Source: Symsagittifera roscoffensis
Taxonomy: Eukaryota; Xenacoelomorpha; Acoela; Convolutidae
Assembly: GCF_963678635.1 (NCBI RefSeq)
Contig: NW_026971680.1
Location: 1-31,056 of the forward strand
Length of the DNA: 31,056 bases
Direction of reading: 5' to 3'
Numbering within the stretch: position 1 is the first letter of the stretch; every line of letters begins with the position of its first letter. The position numbers and the translations under genes were made by a program. This document shows positions 9,901 through 19,268 of the stretch, piece by piece. The notes below the pieces were generated by a model. It was not told the origin of the DNA. It worked only from the letters and a program-made list of their open reading frames with translations, and searched no databases.

Positions 9901-11720
9901 GTGATGCTAAGAGAATGATAAGAAAAACGGTATTTTTTTTTGGTTTTGGGTTAAAATGTCTAGTTTTTTCGCCAAAATCTCGGCACGTGTTATGTAGTTT
10001 TTGAGTATTACGTATAGATTGTGTAATGGAGTTTTTATGTTTTTTGGTTCATGGTAAGTCAATGGTAAGATGTGCAAAAATTTGGAAACTTTTATCAAAA
10101 AAATTGAAATTTATTCGAAAAACTTCAAAACACGATAAGATTTGATATAGTTTGACTTAATAACCATTGTTTCAGACTTAATAACCATTATTTTTAAAAA
10201 CAGTTTTCAATCCAGCTTAAACTATGCTGAAACCTACTGAAACTTCGAAAAAAGTCAAAGTTTTGGAAAAAATTGCAAAAATTTCAAGTTTTTGTAAAAA
10301 AATTGCAGAAATTATAAGATTTTAGACAGAATTGCGAAAACTTCAAGGTTTTGACTAGTTTTTTGTTGCTTCTGATCTAATTGAAAAATCATACAAACGT
10401 GTGGAGTTAAAAATTAAGCTCAAATTGTATTTTAATTGGCATCATGCTGAGACAGTGATACAATACTTTGAATGAAAATATGGATATGATAGAGTTTGAA
10501 ATATGATAAAGTAAACCCTAGTTTTGAAATATGATAAAGCTTACCGTATTTTGAGCTAAAAAGTAGTTTATATAATGCTCTGAACATTAAAGCTTATTTT
10601 ATCTGAATCAATATTGAAACTTCCGATTTCTCAGGAAAATAGTGTAGATAATCGTAATTTTCGAGAAAGTAAAATGACAACCTAGATCAAACTCCATGAT
10701 TCAACTCCTCAGTTTTTTTCTCAGTGATTAACTTATTTTTGTTTAAAAATTACACTATCTTAGAAGTTTCTTACGTTAATAATAAAAATAGGTTAGGGAT
10801 TATTGACGAAAAGTGAACATTTAACTGCTAAAACTGACTATCTAAAATTTTGTTAAAAGTATATTAGATTGGATGAAATTCAACAAAATCTTCTTCAAAA
10901 TTGATTATTATCTCTCCGCTTCTACAAAAATTTTTCTTGATTTTTTTGTGGAAATTTTTTATGTTTTAAGGTTATTCTTGCTCTCTGCTTATCACATGTT
11001 TTCGCTTTTGAACCCACTTTGCTACAAAATTTAGTCAGAACAGGGGAATTTAGAAGAAAATAGTATCAATTGAACAAACTATTTGCTGGCAGAGATAAAA
11101 TTAGGGATCATTAACTATCACTTTTTTTGCAAAATAGTTATTAAATCGCTTTTTAAACTTGATTTTTATGCTTTTTAATCTAAGTGAGAAAGAATTGGTG
11201 CTATTTAAAGCATTCAAAACTACATGTAAGAATTGAGAATACAAAGCTGTAACTTTACGTTGGGCTTTTAGAACAAATTAAGAGCAATTCTTTTGTTTAT
11301 AATCTGAAAACCTTCGGAATTAGAAATACGCAAGTGCACCTAATTCCAATTTTCTGCAACATCTAAATATTTCTGAAAGAACACTCCTTAAAAAACTCGA
11401 TTTAGAAAAGCACACCAAGATGCAATCCGTATCTGTTTCATCTACTATCTTCCAACTTAATCCAATTTGAAAAAAGTTTACTTCAAAATTGAGTTTTTGA
11501 TGGGAAAATAAATCATTTGAACAAAACTTCAAAAATCCGAAGCAGAATTAAAAGCATAATTTTTTTTTATCGAAAACTTCAAATGATTTTCTCAACTTGA
11601 TAACTGTATATTGCTGTTTTAACTCTGAACTTCTATACGGAAGTAAATTTTTGGTTGAGAATGTTGTATAATACTAAGTTGAAGTTTTCAAAAGTCAGCA
11701 AAAACGTACATATATTTTTT
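9901..11720. other. AT-rich non-coding stretch
   Basis: I see no convincing gene here. Repeated short phrases such as TTGCAAAAATTTCAAGTTTT (10200-10350) and GAAATATGATAAAG (10500-10540) suggest decayed low-complexity repeats. A 70-codon frame on the minus strand (11320-11532) has no recognisable features and I do not call it. The stretch is almost identical in the second copy (21630-23455). Confidence 0.5.
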
Positions 11721-11721
11721 T

Positions 11722-11897
11722 ATCTTTTCTAGGTCAGTTATCAATTTCTTTTCTGAAATTGTCAAAAAAACAGTAGAAAACCTTGGTTCTGAAAAAATCA
11801 ACCCCTATAATCTGCATCTTTTCTAGGTCAGTTATCAGTTTTTCATTTCTGAAATTGTCAAAAAAACAATAGAAAACCTTGATTCTGAAAAAATCAC
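11722..11897. repeat. Two-copy direct repeat of ~82 bp
   Basis: The block starting ATCTTTTCTAGGTCAGTTAT and ending GAAAACCTTGxTTCTGAAAAAATCA occurs at 11722-11803 and 11816-11897 with few differences. TTTTCTAG resembles a splice acceptor in both, but no open frame follows. Confidence 0.85.
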
Positions 11898-12450
11898 ATA
11901 TTATCTGCTCAACAACGCACTATTCTATGAAACCTTTTACCAGCCCTAAACAAGCAAAACTTTGTAATAGTAACTAGACAAAACGTTGCAATTAGTCGAT
12001 GTTTTAAAAATATCTATTTTGTTACAGTTTTTCACCAAACACTTAAGCACTCATTAGCGTATGTTATTTAATTTTACTACAAATTTATCTCATTGAAATC
12101 TCCGCAAGCTTGCAACCAATGTTTTTGATGTACATGAGTTTGTACTGTACATGAAAGATTTTTGGATCAGTTGCCATTGAAAGTTTTACGACAGTATGAA
12201 CTCAATTGTTGCTGGTTTTATCATCAATCAGAACATTTGAATAAAAAAATGACATATCAAGAATAGTGATGAAAACACTGTATAAATTTTACTAAGTTTT
12301 TTTTCAAATTTATTGTATAGACATTTCAGATTCAGTTAAAATAAAAATTCATAGTAACTTCAGTTTTTAATTTAAAAAAAACTAATTATACCCTCTCTAG
12401 GAGTGCGTTTCGATATTGCTCAGCACATATTTTATCATTATGTTGACCTT

Positions 12451-12513
12451 CAGTAATGCTTCTTCAGTAATGATTCTTTATCAGTAATGCTTCTTTATCA
12501 GTAATGCTTCTTC
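12451..12513. repeat. Short tandem repeat TCAGTAATGCTTCTTTA
   Basis: Four imperfect units of 14-18 bp with CAGTAATGCTTCTT are present. The second copy (24190-24252) differs by one base in the second unit. Confidence 0.85.
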
Positions 12514-12736
12514 TTGATATGATTAGTGAGCACCTCACTGCTATTTGTATAAAAGTTAAAATTGGAACACTTTAAAACGCCACAGTGCTTAAGTTGTCTT
12601 GACGCATCTTTACGTGTGTACTCTCTGCCACGTTCAAGGCATGCAACTCTTTCGTTTCTATTCAGTGATGGCAACTAAATAAGTATAAAAAGAACTTGAG
12701 AAAAAATGGGAGATTTAGAAAGTCCCAAGTTTTCAG

Positions 12737-12820
12737 AAAGAAGAATTGAATAGCCTCAAGAGTGAAGGAAATAAACAAAAACAGTTATGTGAACTTTTGA
12801 ACCAATTGTTTTTAACGTGA
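12737..12820 (+). pseudogene. Exon-like remnant ending in a coiled-coil-like tail
   Basis: After a textbook TTTTCAG acceptor (ends 12736) a frame of 27 codons begins KEELNSLKSEGNKQK and ends at TGA 12818-12820. A GTATAA donor at 12683 would give a 54-nt intron. However, the upstream exon frame reads into TAA right at the donor, so no intact gene can be assembled. The polar, Leu-spaced composition suggests a short coiled coil. In the second copy (24476-24559) one Glu is changed to Lys. It is either the last exon of a broken gene or chance. Confidence 0.3.
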
Positions 12821-12895
12821 AAGAAAAACAGAATGGACTTGCTTTTTAGACTAGCTGAAATAAAAATTATCCAATCAAGTCATTGAAATTTCAAA

Positions 12896-14695
12896 AGGTT
12901 TGCTATCAACCAACCAGAATCAAGAATTACTTGAAGGACACTTTTTTCTAAAAATCTTTTTTGATATCAACCAATCAGAATCGAGCTTCAATGGTCATAG
13001 AAAATTCAACAACTTTAATGTCATCCAATCAAACCTGAGCTCTACTTCTCATGTTTTTTCAACAATTTTGATATCAACAATCGAGCATTCCTTCACAGGT
13101 AATTTTTGTGGTAATCACCGATCAGAATGAAGTGTTAGTATATTTTAAAATACTTTGTAGATCAGAACCAAATTATGTTTATGAAACTTCCAAATCTATC
13201 AATTTTATTGAACTTTTTCAACATAACTAACATATACAATTGACACCCGAGTGAGAAAAATGAGACTTTTTGTTTGACTTATATTATTGTTTCGAGACTC
13301 AATTCAAATTTTGAAATTTCGATCAAAGTTTTTCCAATTTTTTCTGTTTCTAACCGGTGCAAACAATCAGAATCGAGCAATACTTATAAGGAAATTTTTA
13401 TCTTTTTTGATATCAACCACTCAGAACCCAGCTTCGATGATCATGGAATGTTCAAAAAATTTGATGTCAACCAATCAGAATTGAGCTCTACTTCTCATGG
13501 ATTTTCGAATATTTTTGATATCAAACAATTGAGCCTTACTTCACAGGTAATATTTGTGGTAATAACCAATCAGAATGAAGAATTAGCAGATTTTAAAATA
13601 CTTTGTAGATCAGAACCAAACTATCTTTATGAAATTTCCAACTCTATCAGTTTTTTTTGAACTTTTCCAACATAACTAACATATACAATTGACACCCGAG
13701 TCAGAAAAAATAGATTTTTTGTCTGGCTTATATTATGTTTTTTTTTCGATACTCAAATCAAATTTTGAAATTTCGATCAACACTTTTTCATTTTTGCGAA
13801 TTCTAACCAGTGCAACCAATGAGACTCGAGCAATACTTATAAGGAAGTTGTTATCTTTTTTGATATCAACCAATAAGAACCGAGCTTCAATGATCATGGA
13901 ATGTTCAACAAATTTAATGTCAACCAATCAGAATTGAGCTCTACTTCTCATGGATTTTCGAATATTTTTGATATCAAACAATTGAGCCTTACTTCACAGG
14001 TAATATTTGTGGTAATAACCAATCAGAATGAAGAATTAGCAGATTTTAAAATACTTTGTAGATCAGAACCAAACTATCTTTATGAAATTTCCAACTCTAT
14101 CAATTTTATTGAATTTTTCTAACATAACTAACATATACAATTGACACGCGAGTGAGAAAATGGGACTTTTTGTCTGGCTTATAATATTTTTTCGATACTC
14201 ATTTGAAATTTTGAAACTTCGATCAAAATTTTTTCAATTTTTTTTCTAACCAGTGCAACCAATCAGAAACGAGCAATGCTTATAAGGAAAGTTTTTATCT
14301 TTCTTGATATCAACCAACCAGAATCGAGCTTCAATGATCATGGAATGTTCTACAAAGTTGATGTCAACCAATCAGAATTGAGCTCTACTTCTCATGAATT
14401 GTTGAATTTTTTTGATATCAAAAATTCGAGCCTTCCTTCACAAGTAATATTTGTGTTAATAACCAATCAGAATAAAGTGTTCACAGATTTTAAATTACTA
14501 TTTGGATCAAAATAAAACTGAGTTTATGAAACTTCCCAATCAATCAATTTTAATGTTGTTTTTTTAACATAACGAATATGTACATTCGACACCAAAGTGA
14601 GATTTCTTGTCTGGTTTATATTATTTTTTCGATCTTCATTTCAAATTTTGAAATATCGATCAAAATTTTTTCGATTTGTTCTATTTCTAACCAGT
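12896..14695 (+). repeat. Four tandem units of ~450 bp, rich in CCAATCAG
   Basis: Units start near 12896, 13351, 13804 and 14247, each marked by TAACCAGTGCAACCAATCAG or a variant, and are 441-455 bp long. Each holds several CAACCAATCAGAATCGAGC-like subrepeats about 50-100 nt apart, TTTTTGATATCAACCA, and a conserved TTTTGAAATTTCGATCAAA near the end. Open frames of 65-128 codons on the plus strand, with recurring peptide DINQSE, follow the repeat and change frame between units, so I do not call them as genes. Confidence 0.9.
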
Positions 14696-14904
14696 GAAAG
14701 AAGAAATTACCATAATATACTTTTTCATCTCTTTCGTTTTGGTATATTGTAATATAAACAACCGGAAGTCTTTTAAGTTTGAAAAGTCAGTCGAACGATT
14801 TTCTGACAAATCTAGACTTTGTATTTGTATCAAAGTCAAAGCAAAAATTGTGTTTCAAGTCTGGCATATCTTTAGTTTTTGTTTCATAGGCTCTTCTATG
14901 GCAA

Positions 14905-14935
14905 TGACGTCATTCTTTAACTAGAAATGACGTCA
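14905..14935. promoter_or_regulatory. Pair of TGACGTCA sites
   Basis: Two perfect 8-bp palindromes TGACGTCA lie at 14905-14912 and 14928-14935, 23 bp apart. This is the consensus of the cAMP response element bound by CREB/ATF-type bZIP proteins. Pairing on one helix face over about two turns is suggestive. A third site is at 17944-17951. No downstream start is firmly established. Confidence 0.45.
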
Positions 14936-15172
14936 CCAACTACGCAACTTTGCAAGTATGGAGAAATTTTATAATTTTCCATTTAAGATAATCAACCAAT
15001 CAGAACTCTGCAGTTTTTAGACATAAGTTTGGATCAAAAAAATTAATTTTACAATAATTCCAATCAATAAACATTTGAACTTCCTCGAGTTACTCTACAA
15101 TAAAAACAAAAACATTCCGTGTGATTTCCTTATTGATGAAATAGATGTAGATTCTTTTTTTTTCACAATTTT

Positions 15173-15517
15173 TTGGACGTTTATGTTGTCAAAGTTAGAG
15201 TTCTCCGGCTAAGTAAAGATCTATTTAGAAACACTCGTTCAACCAAAGATTTAAATATTGTTTATCAAAGCTATAAACTTACTGCTGAGTTACACCTGAC
15301 ATTGAAAGATATTTTATTTATTTTAGAACTATTGAACTTGATCAAAAAGTCGTATGATAATACATCAAAGACTCTTTTTATTCCTTACCCGATACCCAAA
15401 GCTACCCAGCAAAGTTCTTTTTTTCTCCACTTGTTTAAAGATTTTCAATGCTCAAAATCCTCCTTGATCCGGTTTAGAATCAGATTTCCGGAGAGATTTG
15501 CTTGGAAAAACTTTTAA
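15173..15517 (+). pseudogene. Degenerate frame, copy 1 (114 codons)
   Basis: The open frame contains LKDILFILELLNLIKK and SSFFLHLFKDF, i.e. hydrophobic and charged residues alternate as in a folded protein. It has no ATG start: it opens from TTG, and in-frame codons extend back to about 15140. Compared with the second copy, copy 1 has two additional bases near 15490 (CCGGAGAGATTT against CCAGAGATTT) that shift the frame and end it 27 codons earlier. No family is recognised. It is either an exon fragment of an old gene or a non-coding open frame. Confidence 0.3.
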
Positions 15518-15794
15518 TCTTTGAGCTATCCCCTCAAATTTTCATCAAAAATAAAGAACTTGACTATCTACTCAAAAATCAGCAATTTTCCATTAATTAA
15601 AAACATAAAAAATCAATTAACTTGATGAAATTTTTTTTGGAATTGCTACATTTTATAATTTTCCTTCTGGTGTTACTTATATCGGCAATATTTTGTATTT
15701 TTGGGCAAACAACTTTTGGTCATTTATTTTTGCTATTTGTTTTGCAAAAATTTTGACTTATTTGGTAGATTTAAATCCTTAAACGGGTTCTCTA

Positions 15795-15990
15795 ATTGGA
15801 TACGACAACAAAAACAAAAGATTTTTTTGTGATTGAATTGACAATGTCTCTAAGTTTTGAAATGGAACTTTGTTTCCGATTGGAGACGACTTTTCTATAG
15901 AATTTCCAAAAAAGGACGCTAAAACCTGATTGGAGACGACTACAGACCAAATATGGAAAGTCAGTTCTGATTGGTTGAACCCACACAATC
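15795..15990 (-). repeat. CCAAT-type motifs in reverse orientation
   Basis: ATTGG motifs (CCAAT on the minus strand) recur: ATTGGATACGAC (15797), GATTGGAGACGACT (15879 and 15929) and CTGATTGGTTGAACC (15966). They resemble the subrepeats of 12896-14695 but run the other way, so the two groups flank 14.7-15.8 kb in opposite directions. Confidence 0.6.
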
Positions 15991-16033
15991 GAGTTGAAGG
16001 TATTTGTTTATTTTCAACTTAACTATCGTCAAC

Positions 16034-16110
16034 TACCTCCTCTCTCAGCTCTAAGTAATTTAGTTTCAGTTTATCTCTTGTCAACTACATCCTCTCTCAA
16101 CACTAAATCC
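16034..16110 (+). repeat. Short direct repeat upstream of the 16177 frame
   Basis: GTCAACTACCTCCTCTCTCA (near 16029) recurs with one change as GTCAACTACATCCTCTCTCA (near 16081), about 52 nt apart. It precedes a gene candidate and could be promoter sequence or simply a small duplication. It is also present in the second copy (27765-27840). Confidence 0.6.
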
Positions 16111-16176
16111 TTCTTGTTTTTACTTTTAACTTAAATTATTACTCAAAATGATCTTCTCAGTGCAAAACAGCAACTC

Positions 16177-16584
16177 ATGTACTCTGTAGAACTTTCGCCT
16201 GATCTAGTGCAAATTCAAGTGCGAGAAAGAGTCTCGGAGGTTTTTTTGGCACGAATCGATATCCCAATCCAAGTCTGGTATATGGTGGAAGTGATGCGAA
16301 GGGATTTCAACGAACATCGTATGATGCAAATACCCATGGCAGAGAGCCAGCTTGGAGAAGTGCAAATGATGGAGGACGTGGCTGAGCAAGTGGGAATGAA
16401 CTACCACAACACTCCTGACTCTAGATATGTGGCTCAACCAGTGGAAGATTTCCTCTTTCCTTGGGAGGAAGCAGGATCAGCCGAAAACCCCATGACAAAG
16501 GTGAAGATGAAGGCTTATCGGAACCAATGTCACCTCCAGCTCGACAACAACCATTACAACCTCGTCCTGCTCTGCGTTCTATAG
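16177..16584 (+). CDS. Uncharacterised 135-residue protein, copy 1
   Basis: The ATG lies 17 nt after CTTCTCAG (ends 16160), a good splice or spliced-leader acceptor, and the frame is open for 135 codons. The product is Met/Glu/Gln-rich and acidic (VRRERV-like start region, then VEVMRRDFNEHRMMQ, then FLFPWEEAGSAENP), with no signal peptide, membrane span or known motif. The region is richer in G+C than its surroundings, which supports past coding. A competing frame reads more like a real disordered protein: NRYPNPSLVYGGSDAKGF in the first half and KPHDKGEDEGLSEPMSPP in the second, ending at TAA near 16602, but it contains TGA, TGA and TAG in the middle. So this may be a decayed gene. The second copy differs by one Pro/Thr change. 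Confidence 0.4.
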   Translation: MYSVELSPDLVQIQVRERVSEVFLARIDIPIQVWYMVEVMRRDFNEHRMMQIPMAESQLGEVQMMEDVAEQVGMNYHNTPDSRYVAQPVEDFLFPWEEAGSAENPMTKVKMKAYRNQCHLQLDNNHYNLVLLCVL

Positions 16585-16763
16585 AGAACCTCCAGAACTC
16601 TTAACAGCTCTATGATTGAATATCTTTTTTTGTAAATAGTTTTTTTTTGATATTTACTTTGTAGCACTCTGATTTCGCACACATCTTAAGAATCGTGATT
16701 GTTTTTTTGCAAACAGATTAGAGAAGAAACAATAGAAAATTTGTACACAAGGAAAAATACCTG

Positions 16764-17262
16764 ATCTTTTGTTGCATCTTGTCAAAAACAAACTCACATA
16801 AATTTGCTTTTTAATGAAAAAAATGAAATATTTTTGGCATTTTGTAGGAAAAAAATGAAGTACTTTTCTCAAATTGTCAAAAAAATTGAAACACGTTTCG
16901 CATTTTGTAGAAAAAAGTGAAACAATTTTCGCAATTTGTAGGAAAAAAGTGAAAAACTTTTCGCATTTTGTCGGAAAAAGTGAAACCCTTTTCGCATCTT
17001 GTCAAAAAAATTGAAACACTTTTCGCAGTTGGAAGCAAAAAGTAATTTGTTTTCCGCATTTGTTGGAAAAAAGTCAAACACTTATTTCATACGCTTGAAA
17101 AAAAAATACTTTTCACATTTTGCTGAAAAAATTGAAAAAAAATTGTATTCTGTCGAAAAAAGTGAAACAAATTTCTCATTTTGTCAAAAAAATGAACACT
17201 TCTCGAGTTTTTTATAAGAAATGATCAATACTTTTAGCATCTTGTCCAAATAAATTATGACA
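16764..17262. repeat. ~31-bp tandem array, copy 1
   Basis: About 15 degenerate units of 28-33 bp follow the pattern TTTTCGCATTTTGTCGGAAA then AAGTGAAACAC. Minus-strand open frames full of FFP/NCEN/KMRK-type peptides come from this array and are not genes. It starts about 180 nt after the stop of the 16177 frame. Confidence 0.88.
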
Positions 17263-18420
17263 ATTTTTCTTGCACAGTTAATTATTATTCTCTATGAAAT
17301 TCTTTTTTTGTTCAAAATTTAATCCTTTAGAAAACTAATTTTTGCATGTCTGTTGATCAGAAACAATAGAAAACCAATGTATTAACATAGGTTAGCGATG
17401 AAAGTCATCAATATAGAAGTTTTTAAGCAATAAGTCAATATGTTTTGTTTTTCATTAAAACTTTGCATTTTTTGTTTAATTATTTAAGAAAATAATGTAC
17501 AATTTTGCATAATCTTTGAAAAAATAAAGAAAAAACATGCATTTTACCAAAATCTCAAATATCTTTGCACACTTGTGAAAAATCTTAAACATTTTTTAAA
17601 AATTGAAAAAAGATTTCAAAAAAATTTTAAGCATCTTGCAAAAATTCTTGACCGTTTTTTTTGCCCACACAAAAAGAACTATGATTTTAAATGTTATAAG
17701 CTGCTCAAGCTGGAAAAAAAAGTTTGACAAGGTTTTTAAAACAAATTTTCAATTACCATTAAAAAAATTATTTGAAAAAAAAAACAATCCGAGGTTCTGA
17801 CATGATTCTCGACGGAGCTAAGAAGGTGTCTTTTAAATTATTCAGGCAAAAATAAAGCAATTTTACCTGAGAAAATGACTTCATTACACTTTAGCACTCA
17901 CAACTGAACAGTAAAACTTGTAAAATATTTCCACCAGAGAAATTGACGTCATCATTCATCAACTTCTAGAATTTTCTAATTTTTAGAATCTACAGAATAA
18001 CTCCTCAAATTTTGTAAAAGGTAATTGCACATTAACTTCTGGAATTATCCAAAAAAAAATTAGTCAATTAGAACTCCAGACCTAATTCTAAGGTAATGAG
18101 ATTGATCAAAACATTTTTAGATTTTATTGAACTTGCTAGTTTTTTAAATCTAAATGAAGATACTCAGCCAAGGTTGTGATTCTTAGAAATAGTTTTCAAG
18201 GAAATTCTTCTTTTTTAAAAAAACGTTCATAATTATTTTCAGGACAAAAAAAAACTATTTATTCTACAAAACCCTTTAGAAAAAATTTAAGTCAACGAAG
18301 TGTTGAAAAATTTTTGAATGAACTCAAAAAGTTTTAGGGAACGTCAGCAAAATCTTCAGTTGAAAATTATAGATTTTAGTTTATTGGAAAATCTCCTACA
18401 GTTCAGCTCATTCTATCAAC
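17263..18420. other. AT-rich stretch without a recognised gene
   Basis: Contents seen: one isolated ATGTATTAACATAGG motif near 17378 (same motif as the post-cassette array), poly-A/T runs, and a TGACGTCA at 17944-17951. A 65-codon plus frame (17603-17800), extended to 83 codons in the second copy by loss of one A in a homopolymer, is Lys/Phe-rich low complexity and not called. Confidence 0.5.
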
Positions 18421-18789
18421 ATGGGTAGAATTTTTAGAAGAAACAGAAATCTATCCCAAAAGCTTAAACCAATCATAGTAGAACGGGTGAGTTACTGCAT
18501 CCAGTTTGAACTTGGTACCGAAACTGTCAAGATTCTCAAATTTAAAAAATTCTCCCAGGCTAGTGAGCAAATTCTTATAGATCTTTCAGTATGGAGAGAA
18601 CTCGAGAGTAAAAGACTTGGAGATTTAGAAAAGAATTGGCTATGTCTAAGTCACCTTCGAGAACAAAGTACGGGTTTTCATATGATTCAATTGAAAAATC
18701 TTTCGATGAAATTTTGGATCTGGGATACGGAAATAGTAAATAGTTTTCAATTGCTTACTACAAATCCAAAGAAATGTTTCAGTCCCTGA
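18421..18789 (+). CDS. Uncharacterised 122-residue frame, copy 1
   Basis: ATG with preceding ATCAAC opens 122 codons. The N-terminus is basic (MGRIFRRNRNLSQKLK), followed by a mixed hydrophobic/charged part (ETVKILKFKKF, VWRELESKRLGDLEKN) that looks like protein. The last third (SHLREQSTGFHMIQLKN) is less convincing because a different frame there reads MSKSPSRTKYGFSYDSIE and ends in a perfect 47-nt intron. The likely history is one gene with a frameshift near 18635, or two overlapping models. GTGAGTTAC at 18487 is donor-like and TATAGATCTTTCAG at 18587 acceptor-like, so splicing inside the frame is possible. No family is recognised. The second copy has Leu for Phe at residue 5. Confidence 0.4.
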   Translation: MGRIFRRNRNLSQKLKPIIVERVSYCIQFELGTETVKILKFKKFSQASEQILIDLSVWRELESKRLGDLEKNWLCLSHLREQSTGFHMIQLKNLSMKFWIWDTEIVNSFQLLTTNPKKCFSP

Positions 18790-18802
18790 AGAATTTGCCT
18801 AG
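18642..18802 (+). CDS. Alternative spliced frame MSKSPSRT..., copy 1
   Basis: Exon 18642-18735 begins MSKSPSRTKYGFSYDSIE. A 47-nt intron follows (18736-18782, GTAAATAG...GTTTCAG), and exon 2 (18783-18802) completes IPEEFA and a TAG stop, 37 residues in all. An ATTTAG acceptor ends at 18628, 13 nt before the ATG, so it could be the start of a trans-spliced mini-gene or the final exons of a longer gene. The intron has the size and ends expected of a nematode intron, which makes this frame more credible than its length suggests. Confidence 0.35.
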
Positions 18803-18866
18803 TTGATTGGCAAAAAATTAAAACAATTTAAGATAGAAGGTACAAGAATAAAAATTGAAGCTTCAG

Positions 18867-18944
18867 CAGGATAACTTAGCTCTGTTCAGAAGAAAACATG
18901 GTGTGGCACATGAAGAAGAAAGTGACAAGGAACTCGCAAATTAA
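18867..18944 (+). pseudogene. Exon-like remnant QDNLALFRRKHG...
   Basis: GAAGCTTCAG (ends 18866) is an acceptor-like site followed by 25 codons, QDNLALFRRKHGVAHEEESD and on, to TAA at 18942-18944. It lies in the same frame as the MSKSPSRT exon but is separated from it by several stops, and no donor in matching phase was found. It is charged and soluble in character. It may be the last exon of a decayed gene spanning 18421-18944. Confidence 0.3.
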
Positions 18945-19167
18945 CTCAGTTTTGTTTCAAATATATATTTTTTGTCTCTTCACACAATTATTAATTTTTC
19001 CTTTTTGCTTATTTAAATTGGTTTTTCTGCTCATTTGAATTAAGCCTTTCTGAACTAAAGCTTAGTTTTTAAAGATTTGTCATTGTAAATTGTGAAGAAC
19101 ACATTTAAAGACAATTGATTATTTTATCACAAAGATTACATAATCACTATGCACAACAAGGACAATC

Positions 19168-19185
19168 AATAAAGCAATCAATAAA
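19168..19185 (+). terminator. Two AATAAA polyadenylation-type signals
   Basis: AATAAA occurs at 19168-19173 and 19180-19185, downstream of the 18421-18944 coding candidates on the plus strand. The distance (more than 220 nt) is long for a compact 3' UTR, so the link to that gene is only possible. Confidence 0.35.
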
Positions 19186-19268
19186 CTTCAACAAATCAGA
19201 TTCCTTTTTTGAGTTTTGAAGTTTGCAAATTCTATCCAGAAACGCTGAACCAAGGGTTTGTGTGGAAG

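Noticed and set aside
11320-11532. 70-codon minus frame MKFCSNDLFSHQKL
   Set aside because: No motif, no splice context; open frames of this length are expected in 31 kb.
9901-12700. Hidden transposon or retroelement
   Set aside because: I found no transposase, integrase or reverse transcriptase motif in any long frame and no clear terminal inverted repeats or LTRs, apart from the repeat edges explained by the duplications.
13733-13927. Minus-strand 64-codon frame MVDIKFVEHSMIIEARF
   Set aside because: Antisense reading of the same 450-bp repeat.
12900-14515. Plus-strand frames of 65-128 codons with DINQSE, VDVNQSELSSTSH and SLTSQVIFVVITNQNE
   Set aside because: The peptides are encoded by the CCAATCAG subrepeats of the 450-bp units; frames overlap each other and have no common start or splice pattern. 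Conservation between units is at DNA level.
14694-14924. 76-codon plus frame MKEEITIIYFFISF
   Set aside because: Hydrophobic start looked like a signal peptide, but the frame begins inside the end of the last 450-bp unit, covers the TGACGTCA pair and has no other support.
16654-17081. Minus-strand frames rich in FFPTNCEN and KMRKGFHFF
   Set aside because: Direct translation of the 31-bp array; low complexity, present in several frames at once.
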